Source: Streptomyces sp. MUM 2J (GTDB lineage Bacteria; Actinomycetota; Actinomycetes; Streptomycetales; Streptomycetaceae). From it: DNA of 64,000 nt. The translations under genes were made by a program, and so were the position numbers. Shown one piece after another: positions 44,319-53,947 of this stretch. The notes under the pieces were generated by a model that saw only the letters and a program-made list of their open reading frames with translations, was not told where the DNA came from and made no database searches. The DNA is taken from contig NZ_JADWYM010000004.1 of NCBI RefSeq assembly GCF_022414535.1, positions 244,313 to 308,312 of the forward strand, read 5' to 3'. The stretch's first letter is position 1. Each line of letters starts with the position of its first letter.

Positions 44319-47300
44319 ATGACAACAGCGCCGACGTACCGCCAGGTGCCCGCCCAGGTCGACCTGCCCGCGCTCGAGCACGCGGTGCTCGACTTCTGGC
44401 GCGAGCAGAAGATCTTCGCCAAGAGCCTGGAGCAGTCCGAGGGCCGCCCCGAGTGGGTCTTCTACGAGGGCCCGCCCACCGCCAACGGCATGCCCGGCGC
44501 CCACCACATCGAGGCCCGCGTCTTCAAGGACGTCTTCCCCCGTTTCCGCACCATGCGCGGCCACCACGTGGCCCGCAAGGCCGGCTGGGACTGCCACGGC
44601 CTGCCGGTGGAGCTGGCGGTGGAGAAGGAACTCGGCTTCAGCGGCAAGCAGGACATCGAGGCGTACGGCATCGCCGAGTTCAACGCCAAGTGCCGCGAGT
44701 CGGTGACCCGGCACACCGACGCCTTCGCCGAGCTGACGACCCGCATGGGCTACTGGGTCGACCTCGACGACGCCTACCGGACCATGGACCCCGAGTACGT
44801 GGAGTCGGTCTGGTGGTCGCTGAAGGAGATCTTCGGCAAGGGCCTGCTGGTCCAGGACCACCGCGTCGCCCCCTGGTGCCCGCGCTGCGGCACCGGCCTG
44901 TCCGACCACGAGCTGGCCCAGGGCTACGAGACGGTCGTCGACCCGTCCGTGTACGTCCGTTTCCCGCTCACCTCCGGTCCGCTCGCCGGCCGGGCCGCCC
45001 TCCTGGTGTGGACGACCACCCCCTGGACCCTGGTGTCCAACACCGCCGTCGCCGCGCACCCCGAGGTCACCTACGTCGTCGCGACCGACGGCCGGGAGAA
45101 GCTCGTGGTGGCCGAGCCGCTCGTCGCCAAGGCCCTCGGCGAGGGCTGGGAGACCACCGGTGAGACCTTCACCGGCGCCGAGATGGAGCGCTGGACCTAC
45201 CAACGTCCGTTCGAGTTGGTGGAGTTCCCCGCTCCCGCGCACTTCGTCGTGAACGCCGAGTACGTCACCACCGAGGACGGCACGGGCCTGGTCCACCAGT
45301 CCCCCGCCTTCGGCGAGGACGACCTCAAGGTCTGCCGCGCCTACGACCTGCCGGTGGTGAACCCGGTCCGTCCGGACGGAACCTTCGCCGAGGACGTGCC
45401 CCTGGTCGGCGGCGTCTTCTTCAAGAAGGCCGACGAGAAGCTGACCGAGGACCTCGGCGAGCGGGGCCTGCTCTTCAAGCACCTGCCGTACGAGCACAGC
45501 TACCCTCACTGCTGGCGCTGCCACACCGCGCTCCTGTACTACGCGCAGCCGTCCTGGTACATCCGCACCACGGTGGTCAAGGACCGTCTCCTGGCGGAGA
45601 ACGAGAAGACCAACTGGTTCCCGGAGAACGTCAAGCACGGCCGGTTCGGTGACTGGCTGCAGAACAACATCGACTGGGCGCTGTCCCGCAACCGCTACTG
45701 GGGCACCCCGCTGCCGATCTGGCGCTGCGAGGACGACCACCTCACCTGCGTCGGCTCCCGAGCCGAGCTGACCGAGCTGTCCGGCACCGACCAGTCCGAG
45801 CTGGACCCGCACCGCCCGTACATCGACGACGTCACCTTCGCCTGTCCGCAGGAAGGCTGCGGGCGGACCGCCACGCGCGTTCCGGAGGTCATCGACGCCT
45901 GGTACGACTCGGGCTCGATGCCGTTCGCGCAGTGGGGCTACCCGTACAAGAACAAGGAACTGTTCGAGAGCAGGTACCCGGCCCAGTTCATCTCCGAGGC
46001 CATCGACCAGACCCGCGGCTGGTTCTACACGCTGATGGCGGTCGGCACCCTCGTCTTCGACAGGTCGTCGTACGAGAACGTCGTGTGCCTCGGCCACATC
46101 CTCGCCGAGGACGGCCGGAAGATGTCCAAGCACCTGGGCAACATCCTCCAGCCGATCCCGCTGATGGACCAGCACGGCGCGGACGCGGTCCGCTGGTTCA
46201 TGGCGGCCGGCGGTTCCCCGTGGGCGGCGCGCCGCGTGGGCCACGGCACCATCCAGGAGGTCGTCCGCAAGACGCTCCTGACCTACTGGAACACCGTCGC
46301 CTTCCAGGCCCTGTACGCGCGCACGTCCCAGTGGGCACCCTCGACCGCGGACCCCGCCCCGGCCGACCGTCCGCTGCTGGACCGCTGGCTGCTGAGCGAA
46401 CTGCACGCCCTGACGGACCAGGTGACCCGCTCCCTGGAGAGCTACGACACCCAGCGGGCCGGCAAGCTCCTGTCCGCGTTCGTCGACGACCTGTCGAACT
46501 GGTACGTCCGCCGCTCGCGGCGCCGGTTCTGGCAGGGCGACAGGGCGGCGCTGCGCACGCTCCACGAAGTGCTGGAGACCGTCACCCGGCTGATGGCGCC
46601 GATCACCCCGTTCATCACCGAGCGGGTGTGGCAGGACCTGGTCGTCCCGGTGACCCCGGGCGCGCCCGAGTCGGTCCACCTGGCCTCGTGGCCGGAGGCG
46701 GACCTCACGGCCATCGACCCCGCGCTGTCGGAGCAGATGGTCCTGGTACGCCGTCTGGTGGAGCTGGGCCGGGCCACCCGGGCGGAGTCGGGCGTCAAGA
46801 CGCGGCAGCCGCTGCAGCGGGCGCTGATCGCGGCGACGGGCTTCGCTTCCCTCTCCCCCGAGTTGCACGCGCAGATCACCGAGGAGCTGAACGTCGAGTC
46901 GCTCGCGTCGCTCAGCGAGGTCGGCGGCAGCCTGGTCGACACCACCGCGAAGGCGAACTTCCGGGCACTGGGCAAGCGGTTCGGCAAGCGGGTCCAGGAC
47001 GTGGCGAAGGCCATCGCGGGCGCGGACGCCGCCGCGCTGTCGCTCGCGCTGCGCGACGGCACGGCGTCGGTCGAGGTCGGCGGCGAGACGGTCGAACTGG
47101 CCCCGGACGAGGTGATCATCACGGAGACGCCGCGCGAGGGCTGGTCCGTCGCCTCCGACTCCGGCGCCACGGTCGCCCTGGATCTGGAGATCACCGAGGA
47201 GCTGCGGCTCGCGGGCCTCGCCCGTGACGCGATCCGCCTGATCCAGGAGGCCCGCAAGAACAGCGGCCTCGATGTCGCCGACCGGATCGCGCTGCGCTGG

Positions 47301-47465
47301 ACGGCCACCGAGCCGGCCACGATCGCGGCTCTGAGCGAGCACGCGCAGCTGATCGCCGAGGAGGTCCTGGCGACCGACTTCGCCCAGGGCGAGGCGGACG
47401 ACGCCTACGGCGTCCCCTTCACGGACGAGAGCCTCGCGCTGACGTTCCGCCTGCACAAGGCCTGA
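44319..47465 (+). CDS. ileS: Isoleucyl-tRNA synthetase
   Basis: 1048 aa class-I synthetase. HIGH-region PPTANGMPGAHHIEAR (about 52), editing domain with WTTTPWTLVSNTAV, KMSKS-type GRKMSKHLGN (about 600) and Cys pairs in the editing and catalytic parts (PWCPRCG, CWRCH, CPQEGCG). The length and these motifs match the eukaryote-like IleRS2 branch found in many actinobacteria, which as a class is less sensitive to mupirocin. ATG at 44319 lies 10 nt after the T-box-controlled GGAGGAA. Confidence 0.96.
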   Translation: MTTAPTYRQVPAQVDLPALEHAVLDFWREQKIFAKSLEQSEGRPEWVFYEGPPTANGMPGAHHIEARVFKDVFPRFRTMRGHHVARKAGWDCHGLPVELAVEKELGFSGKQDIEAYGIAEFNAKCRESVTRHTDAFAELTTRMGYWVDLDDAYRTMDPEYVESVWWSLKEIFGKGLLVQDHRVAPWCPRCGTGLSDHELAQGYETVVDPSVYVRFPLTSGPLAGRAALLVWTTTPWTLVSNTAVAAHPEVTYVVATDGREKLVVAEPLVAKALGEGWETTGETFTGAEMERWTYQRPFELVEFPAPAHFVVNAEYVTTEDGTGLVHQSPAFGEDDLKVCRAYDLPVVNPVRPDGTFAEDVPLVGGVFFKKADEKLTEDLGERGLLFKHLPYEHSYPHCWRCHTALLYYAQPSWYIRTTVVKDRLLAENEKTNWFPENVKHGRFGDWLQNNIDWALSRNRYWGTPLPIWRCEDDHLTCVGSRAELTELSGTDQSELDPHRPYIDDVTFACPQEGCGRTATRVPEVIDAWYDSGSMPFAQWGYPYKNKELFESRYPAQFISEAIDQTRGWFYTLMAVGTLVFDRSSYENVVCLGHILAEDGRKMSKHLGNILQPIPLMDQHGADAVRWFMAAGGSPWAARRVGHGTIQEVVRKTLLTYWNTVAFQALYARTSQWAPSTADPAPADRPLLDRWLLSELHALTDQVTRSLESYDTQRAGKLLSAFVDDLSNWYVRRSRRRFWQGDRAALRTLHEVLETVTRLMAPITPFITERVWQDLVVPVTPGAPESVHLASWPEADLTAIDPALSEQMVLVRRLVELGRATRAESGVKTRQPLQRALIAATGFASLSPELHAQITEELNVESLASLSEVGGSLVDTTAKANFRALGKRFGKRVQDVAKAIAGADAAALSLALRDGTASVEVGGETVELAPDEVIITETPREGWSVASDSGATVALDLEITEELRLAGLARDAIRLIQEARKNSGLDVADRIALRWTATEPATIAALSEHAQLIAEEVLATDFAQGEADDAYGVPFTDESLALTFRLHKA

Positions 47466-47483
47466 CCGGCAGCCGGTCGTACG

Positions 47484-47517
47484 CACAGGGCCCGGTCCTC
47501 ACGGACCGGGCCCTGTG
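47484..47517 (+). terminator. 15-bp hairpin terminator after ileS
   Basis: Perfect stem 47484-47498 / 47503-47517 (CACAGGGCCCGGTCC) with loop TCAC, 18 nt past the stop. Between it and the divIVA terminator (47518-47762) no supported gene was seen. Confidence 0.87.
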
Positions 47518-47762
47518 TACCGGGGGAGGAGTGACGAACCCGCCGGAGCGGTCCGGCACACGTACGGGTGACCCCGGCGCCCTCCCGGTGACACGGCAGG
47601 CGATGTCCGCGCCCCGCCGCCACGGCCGGCCCGCCCCTGGCCGCACGTCCGACAGTCCGAGCACCCCGTCGAGGTGCACGGCCGGCGCAGAGCGGGACGG
47701 CGCGCCGGTCTGCCTCACCCACAGCTCCTGATCGAGCCGGGAAGCTGCGCAACCCGCGTAAA

Positions 47763-47801
47763 AGGGCGGGACCCCGGATGGTGAATCCGGGGTCCCGCCC
47801 T
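47763..47801 (-). terminator. 17-bp hairpin terminator after divIVA
   Basis: Perfect stem 47763-47779 / 47785-47801 with a 5-nt loop (GGTGA), 45 nt past the divIVA stop. It closes the 16-kb division and cell-wall cluster. Confidence 0.87.
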
Positions 47802-47846
47802 GAACGCTGCCGACGCCCTGGGCGTACTAATCGCCGTGACCGGTGC

Positions 47847-48965
47847 TCAGTTGTCGTCCTCGTCGATGAGGAAGCCGCGCATCGGCGACGGGGCCTGGCC
47901 CATCGGGGACGGGCCCTGCGGCCGGACCGGCGCCATCGGCTGGGTCATCGCGGGCGACATCTGCTGCTGACCGCCGTAGGACGGGGCAGAAGGCGCCGGA
48001 GAACCACCCATGTTCTGGTTGCCGCCGTAGGACGGGTTGCTCGCACCGGCCGGAGCCATGGAGGGCGCCGGGGACGGCGGGAGAGAAGCCGCGGCGGGGG
48101 CCCGCGGCGGAGCCAGGGAGTCGTCGGCCTGGGTCTCCAGCTGGCGCAGCTGCGACTCAAGGTAGGACTTCAGACGGGTCCGGTACTCGCGCTCGAAGCC
48201 GCGCAGGTCCTCGACCTTGCGCTCCAGCGTGGCGCGCGCGGACTCCAGGGAGCCCATGGCGACGCGGTGCTTCTCCTGCGCGTCCCGCTCCAGCGCGTCG
48301 GCCTTGGCGCGGGCGTCCCGCTCCAGGCCCTCGGCACGCGAACGCGCCTCACCGACGATCTTGTTGGCCTCGGAACGGGCCTCGGCGATCGCCTGGTCGG
48401 CGGTCTGCTGGGCCAGCGAGAGGACACGGGCGGCGCTGTCGCCACCGGGGCCCTGGCCGGGCTGCTGACCGGGGCCGCCCATCGGACCGCCCATGGGGCC
48501 GCCCATCGGGCCGCCCATCTGCTGCTGCATGGGGGGCTGCCCCATGGGGCCGGGACCCTGGCCGGGGCCGCCCATCGGACCGGGACCCTGCGGGCCCTGT
48601 CCGCCGGGGCCGGCAGGCAGCTGCGGTGCACCGCTCGGCAGCTGGGGCGGGCCGCCCATGGGGCCGCCCATCTGCTGCTGCGGCGGGCCCGATATGCCGG
48701 CCGGCACCGGGGCGCCGGGGCCTCGCATGCCCTGCTGTTGCTGATCCTGAGGCTCGGGAGGTTTGCGCATGTTCTGCTGATTCTGAGCAGCGGCGCGGGT
48801 GGCCGCGGCCAGCTTGGCGCGCAGGTCCTCGTTCTCGCGGAGCAGGCGGGTCAGTTCGGCTTCGACCTCGTCGAGGAAGGCATCGACCTCGTCCTCGTCA
48901 TAGCCTTCTCGGAGGCGGACGGTCGTGAACTGCTTGTTCCGCACGTCCTCGGGGGTCAACGGCAT
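47847..48965 (-). CDS. divIVA: Polar growth coiled-coil protein DivIVA
   Basis: 372 aa. N-terminal membrane-curvature module [42 protein letters not shown], then a Pro/Gln/Gly/Met-rich linker (about 65-165) with MGGP repeats, a long coiled coil (about 172-280, [26 protein letters not shown]...), and a disordered tail ending [11 protein letters not shown]. In Streptomyces DivIVA marks hyphal tips and drives apical wall growth, and is essential. ATG with GAGGTGAAGAG. Last gene of the cluster. Confidence 0.97.
   Translation of the reverse strand: MPLTPEDVRNKQFTTVRLREGYDEDEVDAFLDEVEAELTRLLRENEDLRAKLAAATRAAAQNQQNMRKPPEPQDQQQQGMRGPGAPVPAGISGPPQQQMGGPMGGPPQLPSGAPQLPAGPGGQGPQGPGPMGGPGQGPGPMGQPPMQQQMGGPMGGPMGGPMGGPGQQPGQGPGGDSAARVLSLAQQTADQAIAEARSEANKIVGEARSRAEGLERDARAKADALERDAQEKHRVAMGSLESARATLERKVEDLRGFEREYRTRLKSYLESQLRQLETQADDSLAPPRAPAAASLPPSPAPSMAPAGASNPSYGGNQNMGGSPAPSAPSYGGQQQMSPAMTQPMAPVRPQGPSPMGQAPSPMRGFLIDEDDN
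48471..48518. repeat. Four 12-bp tandem repeats in divIVA
   Basis: Unit GGGGCCGCCCAT with one or two changes per copy (48471, 48483, 48495, 48507), coding MGGP four times in the linker. Copy number should vary among strains by slippage. Confidence 0.9.
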
Positions 48966-49020
48966 CTCTTCACCTCAACGTAGTCATCGGCAGTCGGCAA
49001 GACCGTATCGTCCAGGCTCA

Positions 49021-49308
49021 TCACACAAACCTCTGCACGATGGAGAGGAGAACATAGACGATGATCATCAGTACGAAGAAGGACAGGTCGAGCGCCACGC
49101 CCCCGAGACGCAGCGGCGGAATGAACCGCCGCAGAAGCTTCAACGGTGGATCGGTGACAGTGTAGGTGGCCTCAAGGACGACCACCATCGCCTTGCCGGG
49201 TTGCCACGAGCGGGCGAACTGGAAGACGTAGTCCATGACCAACCGGAAGATCAACACGATGAGGAAAACCATCAGCGCGATGTAGATCACCTGCGCGAAC
49301 ACGCTCAT
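49021..49308 (-). CDS. YggT family membrane protein
   Basis: 95 aa. Two transmembrane helices (about 5-27 and 70-92) around a loop with TDPPLKLLRRFIPPLRLGGVALDLS, the YggT/YlmG signature. Lies between sepF and divIVA as in most actinobacteria; implicated in division or membrane organisation in relatives. ATG at 49308 preceded by AGAGGGAAG. Confidence 0.93.
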   Translation of the reverse strand: MSVFAQVIYIALMVFLIVLIFRLVMDYVFQFARSWQPGKAMVVVLEATYTVTDPPLKLLRRFIPPLRLGGVALDLSFFVLMIIVYVLLSIVQRFV

Positions 49309-49357
49309 GGCCTGTACTTCCCTCTCCCCTGTTTCATGCGTTTTCCGGTCGTACGTC

Positions 49358-49999
49358 TCAGCTCTGGTTGAAGAACCCGCCTTCTGCGATGCGGGCCTTG
49401 TCCTCCGCCGTGACATCGACGTTAGCAGGCGACAACAGGAACACCTTCTGCGTCACCCGCTCGATGCTGCCGTGAAGACCAAACACCAAACCAGCCGCAA
49501 AGTCGACAAGTCGCTTCGCGTCTGTGTCGTCCATCTCAGTCAGATTCATGATCACCGGGGTGCCCTCGCGGAAGTGTTCCCCGATGGTACGGGCCTCGTT
49601 GTACGTCCGCGGGTGGAGCGTGGTGATCCGGTACGGCTCTCGTTCCGACACGACCTTGGGCATGATCACCGGTGCGTTCTTCTCCAGGGACTGACGTTCT
49701 TGTGTGATGGACGCCACGGGCGCGATGCGCGCCGGACGCCCGGATTCCGCGGGCAGCGAAGCAGACCGGGCCGTCGGCTCCCGCGGGGCCGGCGACTGCA
49801 CGACTCGCACCTCTTCGCCCCTTTGGGACTGATGTGCGCCGTGTGACGGGTGGGACGCCTCGTGGCGACGGTGGTCCCGCTCGGGCTCCGGGTCCAACTC
49901 GGGCTCGAAGTCGTCGTCAGGGTCGAATCCGCGGCCGTCGTACCCATCGTCCTCCACGAGGCCGAGGTAGACCGCCATCTTGCGCATCGCGCCGGCCAT
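49358..49999 (-). CDS. sepF: Cell division protein SepF
   Basis: 213 aa. N-terminal amphipathic membrane anchor [18 protein letters not shown], an acidic, charged linker (about 20-115), and the SepF core (about 125-205) with [52 protein letters not shown]. It binds the FtsZ C-terminal peptide and tethers the ring to membrane. Start ATG with GGAGGA. 49 nt upstream of yggT. Confidence 0.96.
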   Translation of the reverse strand: MAGAMRKMAVYLGLVEDDGYDGRGFDPDDDFEPELDPEPERDHRRHEASHPSHGAHQSQRGEEVRVVQSPAPREPTARSASLPAESGRPARIAPVASITQERQSLEKNAPVIMPKVVSEREPYRITTLHPRTYNEARTIGEHFREGTPVIMNLTEMDDTDAKRLVDFAAGLVFGLHGSIERVTQKVFLLSPANVDVTAEDKARIAEGGFFNQS

Positions 50000-50127
50000 G
50001 CTCTGAGTCCTCCGCTCTGTGGTGGATCGGCTGACGACTGCCAAGTGCCCGCGATCCACGTGGTCCTTGCGCCCGCCTTCGGCGGTAATGACCATATTTT
50101 CTGCTGTGGTCCGACTTCCTGGCGACG

Positions 50128-50874
50128 TTACCCGAGCCTGGGGCGGACTCCGAGTACCGCAGTGCCGACGCGCACATGTGTCGCCCCGGCCGCCACGGCC
50201 TCCTCGAGGTCCGCACTCATCCCTGCGGAGACCATGTTCGCAGCCGGATGGACGTGGCGCAGGTCAGTCGACAAATCCATCAACCGCTCGAACGCCGCCC
50301 GTTGACGCCCCGCGAACTCCCCGGTCAGCGGAGCGACGGCCATCAGTCCGTCGAGCCTCAACCCGTCCGAGTCGGCGACGAGGGCGGCCAACTCCCCGAT
50401 GCCCGCGGGCGCCACCCCACCGCGTCCGCCGGGTGGGACCCCCGCGCCTCCCGGCTCCCGCCCGTCCTCCCCGGCGTCGAGCGCGACCTGGAGGAGGCAG
50501 CCGATCTCGCGCCCGGCCCGCACGGCCTCCCTGGACAGGGCGGTCACCAGCCGGGGCCGGTCCACGGACTGCACGACATCGGCGTAACCGACCACGGATC
50601 GCACCTTGTTGGTCTGCAGCTGACCCACGAAATGCCAGGTGAGAGGCAGATCCGCGCATGCGGCGGCCTTGGGGGCCGCATCCTGGTCGCGGTTCTCGGC
50701 CACATGACGCACACCGAGCTCCGACAGCATCCGCACATCGGTCGCCGGGTACGTCTTGGTGACCACGATCAGGGTCACCTCGTCGCGCTCCCGCCCCGCG
50801 GCCGCGCATGCCGCGGCGATGCGCCGCTCCACCTTCGCCAGGTTCGCGGCGAGTTCGTCCTTACGGTCCGTCAT
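50128..50874 (-). CDS. YggS family PLP-binding protein
   Basis: 248 aa, alanine-racemase-like barrel. PLP Lys in [13 protein letters not shown] (about 40), [39 protein letters not shown]. Maintains PLP homeostasis in relatives. A Gly/Pro-rich insert (about 134-155, [15 protein letters not shown]) is added before [13 protein letters not shown]. Uses TAA as stop, rare here. Starts 6 nt after pgeF. Confidence 0.92.
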   Translation of the reverse strand: MTDRKDELAANLAKVERRIAAACAAAGRERDEVTLIVVTKTYPATDVRMLSELGVRHVAENRDQDAAPKAAACADLPLTWHFVGQLQTNKVRSVVGYADVVQSVDRPRLVTALSREAVRAGREIGCLLQVALDAGEDGREPGGAGVPPGGRGGVAPAGIGELAALVADSDGLRLDGLMAVAPLTGEFAGRQRAAFERLMDLSTDLRHVHPAANMVSAGMSADLEEAVAAGATHVRVGTAVLGVRPRLG

Positions 50875-50880
50875 GCCCCA

Positions 50881-51609
50881 TCAGTCCAGCCAGACGTAGC
50901 CCGCGAGCCGACCGGTGGTGCGGTCGCGGCGGTACGAGAAGTGATCAGCCGACTCCAGCGTGCACACGGGCGACTGCGCCCGGTCGTGCACCCCCATCCG
51001 CTCCAGCTGCGCGTGCACCGCGGCGGTCACGTCGACCGCCGCGGTGCCCCAGCTCGTCTCGGAGTGCGCCGCCGGTTCGACGGCGGCCACCTCGGCGCGC
51101 ATCCGTTCGGGCACCTCGTAGCACCGGCCGCAGACGGCGGGCCCGGTGCGGGCGAGGATCCGGGACGGTTCGGCGCCGAGTTCCGTCATCGCGCGCACGG
51201 CGGCGGGTACCACCCCGGCGACCATGCCGGGCCTGCCCGCGTGGGCCGCGGCGGCGACGCCGGCGACCGGGTCGGCGAGCAGGAGTGGTGTGCAGTCGGC
51301 GGTGAGTACGGCGAGGGCGAGCCCCCGCCGGGCGGTGACCACGGCGTCCACCGCAGGGACGTCCCCGCCGCCCCACGGGCCGTCGACGACCGCCACCTCG
51401 TTGCCGTGCACCTGGTTCATCCAGACCACCCGGGCCGGGTCCAGGCCCAGTGCCCTCGCCGCCCGTTCCCGGTTGGTCCGTACGGCGCCGGGGTCGTCAC
51501 CGACCGCGCCACCGAGATTGAGCTCCTCGTACGGAACGGCGCTCACCCCGCCCCACCGGTCGGTGAAGGCGAAGTGCGCGCCGTTCGCGATCTCGCGCTG
51601 TCCTATCAC
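50881..51609 (-). CDS. pgeF: Laccase-domain peptidoglycan editing factor (YfiH/PgeF)
   Basis: 242 aa. Metal site residues in WMNQVHGNEV (about 66), LTADCTPLLL (Cys, about 105) and AAAHAGRPGMVAGVV. In E. coli YfiH hydrolyses wrongly built UDP-MurNAc-L-Ser; the cell-wall setting here agrees. Former names include polyphenol oxidase. GTG start, 10 nt after ftsZ. Confidence 0.92.
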   Translation of the reverse strand: MIGQREIANGAHFAFTDRWGGVSAVPYEELNLGGAVGDDPGAVRTNRERAARALGLDPARVVWMNQVHGNEVAVVDGPWGGGDVPAVDAVVTARRGLALAVLTADCTPLLLADPVAGVAAAAHAGRPGMVAGVVPAAVRAMTELGAEPSRILARTGPAVCGRCYEVPERMRAEVAAVEPAAHSETSWGTAAVDVTAAVHAQLERMGVHDRAQSPVCTLESADHFSYRRDRTTGRLAGYVWLD

Positions 51610-51619
51610 GTCAGAAGGA

Positions 51620-52840
51620 TCACTTGAGGAAGTCCGGTACGTCCAGTTCCTCGGCCGCGCTGTCCGCGTACCGCGACGGCGGGATCGGCGGGGCGACCGG
51701 GATCTCCGCCGCGGGCTCCGGCACGGGCGCGGGCTCCGGCTCCTCCTTCGGCGTCACGCTGCCGAGCGAGCCGAAGGACGGACGGCTCTCCGCCGGCCGC
51801 ACCGGCGCGGGCTCCTCGTGTCGGGGCGCGGAGGGGGAAGGGGCGGAAGAGGAGGAGGCCGAGCCGAGGACGTTGTCCCGGCGGGCCGGGGGCTGCCCCC
51901 CGTCGAAGCCGGCCGCGATCACGGTAACCCGGACCTCGTCGCCGAGGGCGTCGTCGATCACCGCACCGAAGATGATGTTCGCCTCGGGATGGGCGGCCTC
52001 GCTGACCAGCTGGGCGGCCTCGTTGATCTCGAAGAGCCCGAGGTCACTGCCGCCGGAGATGGAGAGCAGCACGCCGCGGGCGCCGTCGATGGAGGCCTCA
52101 AGGAGCGGCGAGGAGATCGCCATCTCGGCGGCGGCCACCGCGCGGTCGTCGCCGCGGGCCGAGCCGATGCCCATCAGAGCCGAGCCGGCCTCGGACATGA
52201 CCGACTTGACGTCGGCGAAGTCGAGGTTGATCAGGCCGGGCGTGGTGATCAGGTCGGTGATGCCCTGGACACCGGAGAGCAGGACCTGGTCGGCCGACTT
52301 GAAGGCGTCCAGGACGGAGACCTGGCGGTCCGAGATGGACAGCAGCCGGTCGTTGGGGATGACGATGAGGGTGTCGACCTCTTCGCGGAGTTCGGCGATG
52401 CCGTCCTCGGCCTGGTTGGCGCGCCGCCGTCCCTCGAAGGTGAACGGGCGGGTGACCACGCCGATGGTGAGGGCGCCCAGGGAGCGGGCGATGTTGGCGA
52501 CGACGGGTGCGCCGCCGGTGCCGGTGCCGCCGCCTTCACCGGCCGTCACGAAGACCATGTCGGCCCCCTTGAGGACCTCCTCGATCTCCTCGCGGTGGTC
52601 CTCGGCGGCCTTGCGGCCGACGGCCGGGTTGGCCCCGGCACCGAGTCCGCGGGTGAGTTCACGGCCGACGTCGAGCTTGACGTCGGCGTCGCTCATCAAC
52701 AGCGCCTGCGCGTCGGTGTTGATGGCGATGAACTCGACGCCCTTGAGACCGACCTCGATCATCCGGTTGATGGCATTGACACCACCGCCGCCGACACCGA
52801 TGACTTTGATGACTGCGAGGTAGTTCTGCGGTGCTGCCAC
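51620..52840 (-). CDS. ftsZ: Cell division GTPase FtsZ
   Basis: 406 aa tubulin homologue. GTP loop [13 protein letters not shown] (about 100-112), synergy loop [15 protein letters not shown], and after a Pro/Ser/Glu-rich linker (about 318-390) the conserved C-terminal peptide ELDVPDFLK that binds SepF. In Streptomyces it forms ladders for sporulation septa and is dispensable for vegetative growth. GTG start with AGAGG. The 278-bp leader should hold the multiple promoters known for ftsZ in this genus. Confidence 0.98.
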   Translation of the reverse strand: MAAPQNYLAVIKVIGVGGGGVNAINRMIEVGLKGVEFIAINTDAQALLMSDADVKLDVGRELTRGLGAGANPAVGRKAAEDHREEIEEVLKGADMVFVTAGEGGGTGTGGAPVVANIARSLGALTIGVVTRPFTFEGRRRANQAEDGIAELREEVDTLIVIPNDRLLSISDRQVSVLDAFKSADQVLLSGVQGITDLITTPGLINLDFADVKSVMSEAGSALMGIGSARGDDRAVAAAEMAISSPLLEASIDGARGVLLSISGGSDLGLFEINEAAQLVSEAAHPEANIIFGAVIDDALGDEVRVTVIAAGFDGGQPPARRDNVLGSASSSSAPSPSAPRHEEPAPVRPAESRPSFGSLGSVTPKEEPEPAPVPEPAAEIPVAPPIPPSRYADSAAEELDVPDFLK

Positions 52841-52937
52841 GTCGAAGGCCTCTCGCCTCGAGTTACGTGTCGCCGTCTCGCGTTGCGCCGCGCTCCGACG
52901 ACTGATGCCGAATGGGACGGTCCGAATCGCCGACCCG

Positions 52938-53002
52938 AACCCTAACGCTGAAGTTTAGGGTTACCAGTGTGTCTGTTCGCTGGAGTCTTCTGAACAGGAC
53001 AC
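52938..53002 (-). promoter_or_regulatory. Structured leader of ftsZ with GACAC words
   Basis: AACCCTAA (52938-52945) pairs exactly with TTAGGGTT (52955-52962). Next to it GTGTC (52969-52973) and GACAC (52998-53002) flank an imperfect inverted repeat with TGTTC/GAACA. GACAC is the core of WhiA sites, and ftsZ is a known WhiA/WhiB target. It is in the region of the sporulation promoter by analogy; promoters were not mapped. Confidence 0.5.
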
Positions 53003-53118
53003 TAAGTCGACAAGTGGCGCACGTTCAACGAACACGCCGAACCTCCCGTTTTTCTTTTCACCCTATGTGATCAGCCGTAGCGCTGCCCAACCAGGGTGCT
53101 GGCCTGCGCAGATGTGCG

Positions 53119-53922
53119 TCAACTCACCGATGACGCGGGGGCGGTGGGGGCACTCACGTCGAAGCGCCGCGCACCGGGTGCCGCTTTCATCAGCGCGGCG
53201 AGGGTCCGGGCCTTGGCGTGCCCTTTCTCGGCACTGCCCCAGGCGACCGTCCTGCCCCCGGTCAACTCCAGTGAGATGTCGTCGAAGGAGCGCAGCTTGA
53301 CGACCCGGGTCTCGCGGGCCACGGCGGCCGGAAGCGAACCGGCGACCTGGACCGCCTCCCGCAGCAGCCGGTCCGTTCCGAAACGGCGCAGGCCGGCCGC
53401 GCCCGAACCCGAGCGGGAGACCGACATGTCGAGCAGCGGCACACCTTTCGGGGCGTCAGAAACCGTGGCGAACCGGACGCCTTCGTCATCCACTTCCACG
53501 TACTTTCCGCCCTTTGGGACCAGAAGAACCGGTGTGCGCTCGACCACTTTCAGCCTGATCGCACGAGGCCAGGAACGGACCACGTCAACCGTGTCGATCC
53601 GGGGCAGCTCCCGCCGCAGACGTGCCCGGATCCCCTCGGTGTCGACGGACACCAGTGGCGCCCCGACCGGGACGCGGGCCGCCTCGCGCACCTGCGCGGG
53701 CGTGAGGACGCGGGTGCCGGAGACCGGGACGTGTTCCACGCGCAGCCACTGCGAGCCGTACAACACCCAGACACCGCCCGCTCCGAGGAGGACGAGGGCC
53801 ACTGCGAGGATGATGATCGTACGAAGCCGCCGCGGTCCCAGCCTCCGGATCCTCCGGACGAGGGGCGGACCGGACGTCTCCTGCTGGCGCCGACCGCGCT
53901 CGGCGGTGGTGGGTCCGGCCAC
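53119..53922 (-). CDS. ftsQ: Cell division protein FtsQ
   Basis: 267 aa. Arg-rich cytoplasmic start, one transmembrane helix (about 35-56, TIIILAVALVLLGAGGVWVLYG), POTRA domain (LRVEHVPVSGTRVLTPAQVREAARVPVGAPLVSVD), then the FtsQ beta domain (VVRSWPRAIRLKVVERTPVLLV). Divisome scaffold. GTG start, 25 nt after murG. Confidence 0.95.
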   Translation of the reverse strand: MAGPTTAERGRRQQETSGPPLVRRIRRLGPRRLRTIIILAVALVLLGAGGVWVLYGSQWLRVEHVPVSGTRVLTPAQVREAARVPVGAPLVSVDTEGIRARLRRELPRIDTVDVVRSWPRAIRLKVVERTPVLLVPKGGKYVEVDDEGVRFATVSDAPKGVPLLDMSVSRSGSGAAGLRRFGTDRLLREAVQVAGSLPAAVARETRVVKLRSFDDISLELTGGRTVAWGSAEKGHAKARTLAALMKAAPGARRFDVSAPTAPASSVS

Positions 53923-53947
53923 GCTCCTGCCCTTTCGTCATACGCGC

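Noticed and set aside
43920..47486. A minus-strand open frame of about 1188 codons opposite ileS
   Set aside because: Antisense shadow; composition unlike a protein and it would run through the T-box leader.
47531..47731. Possible 66-codon gene between ileS and divIVA
   Set aside because: Its GTG abuts the GGAGGA with no spacing, the product is low complexity, and it lies between two terminators.
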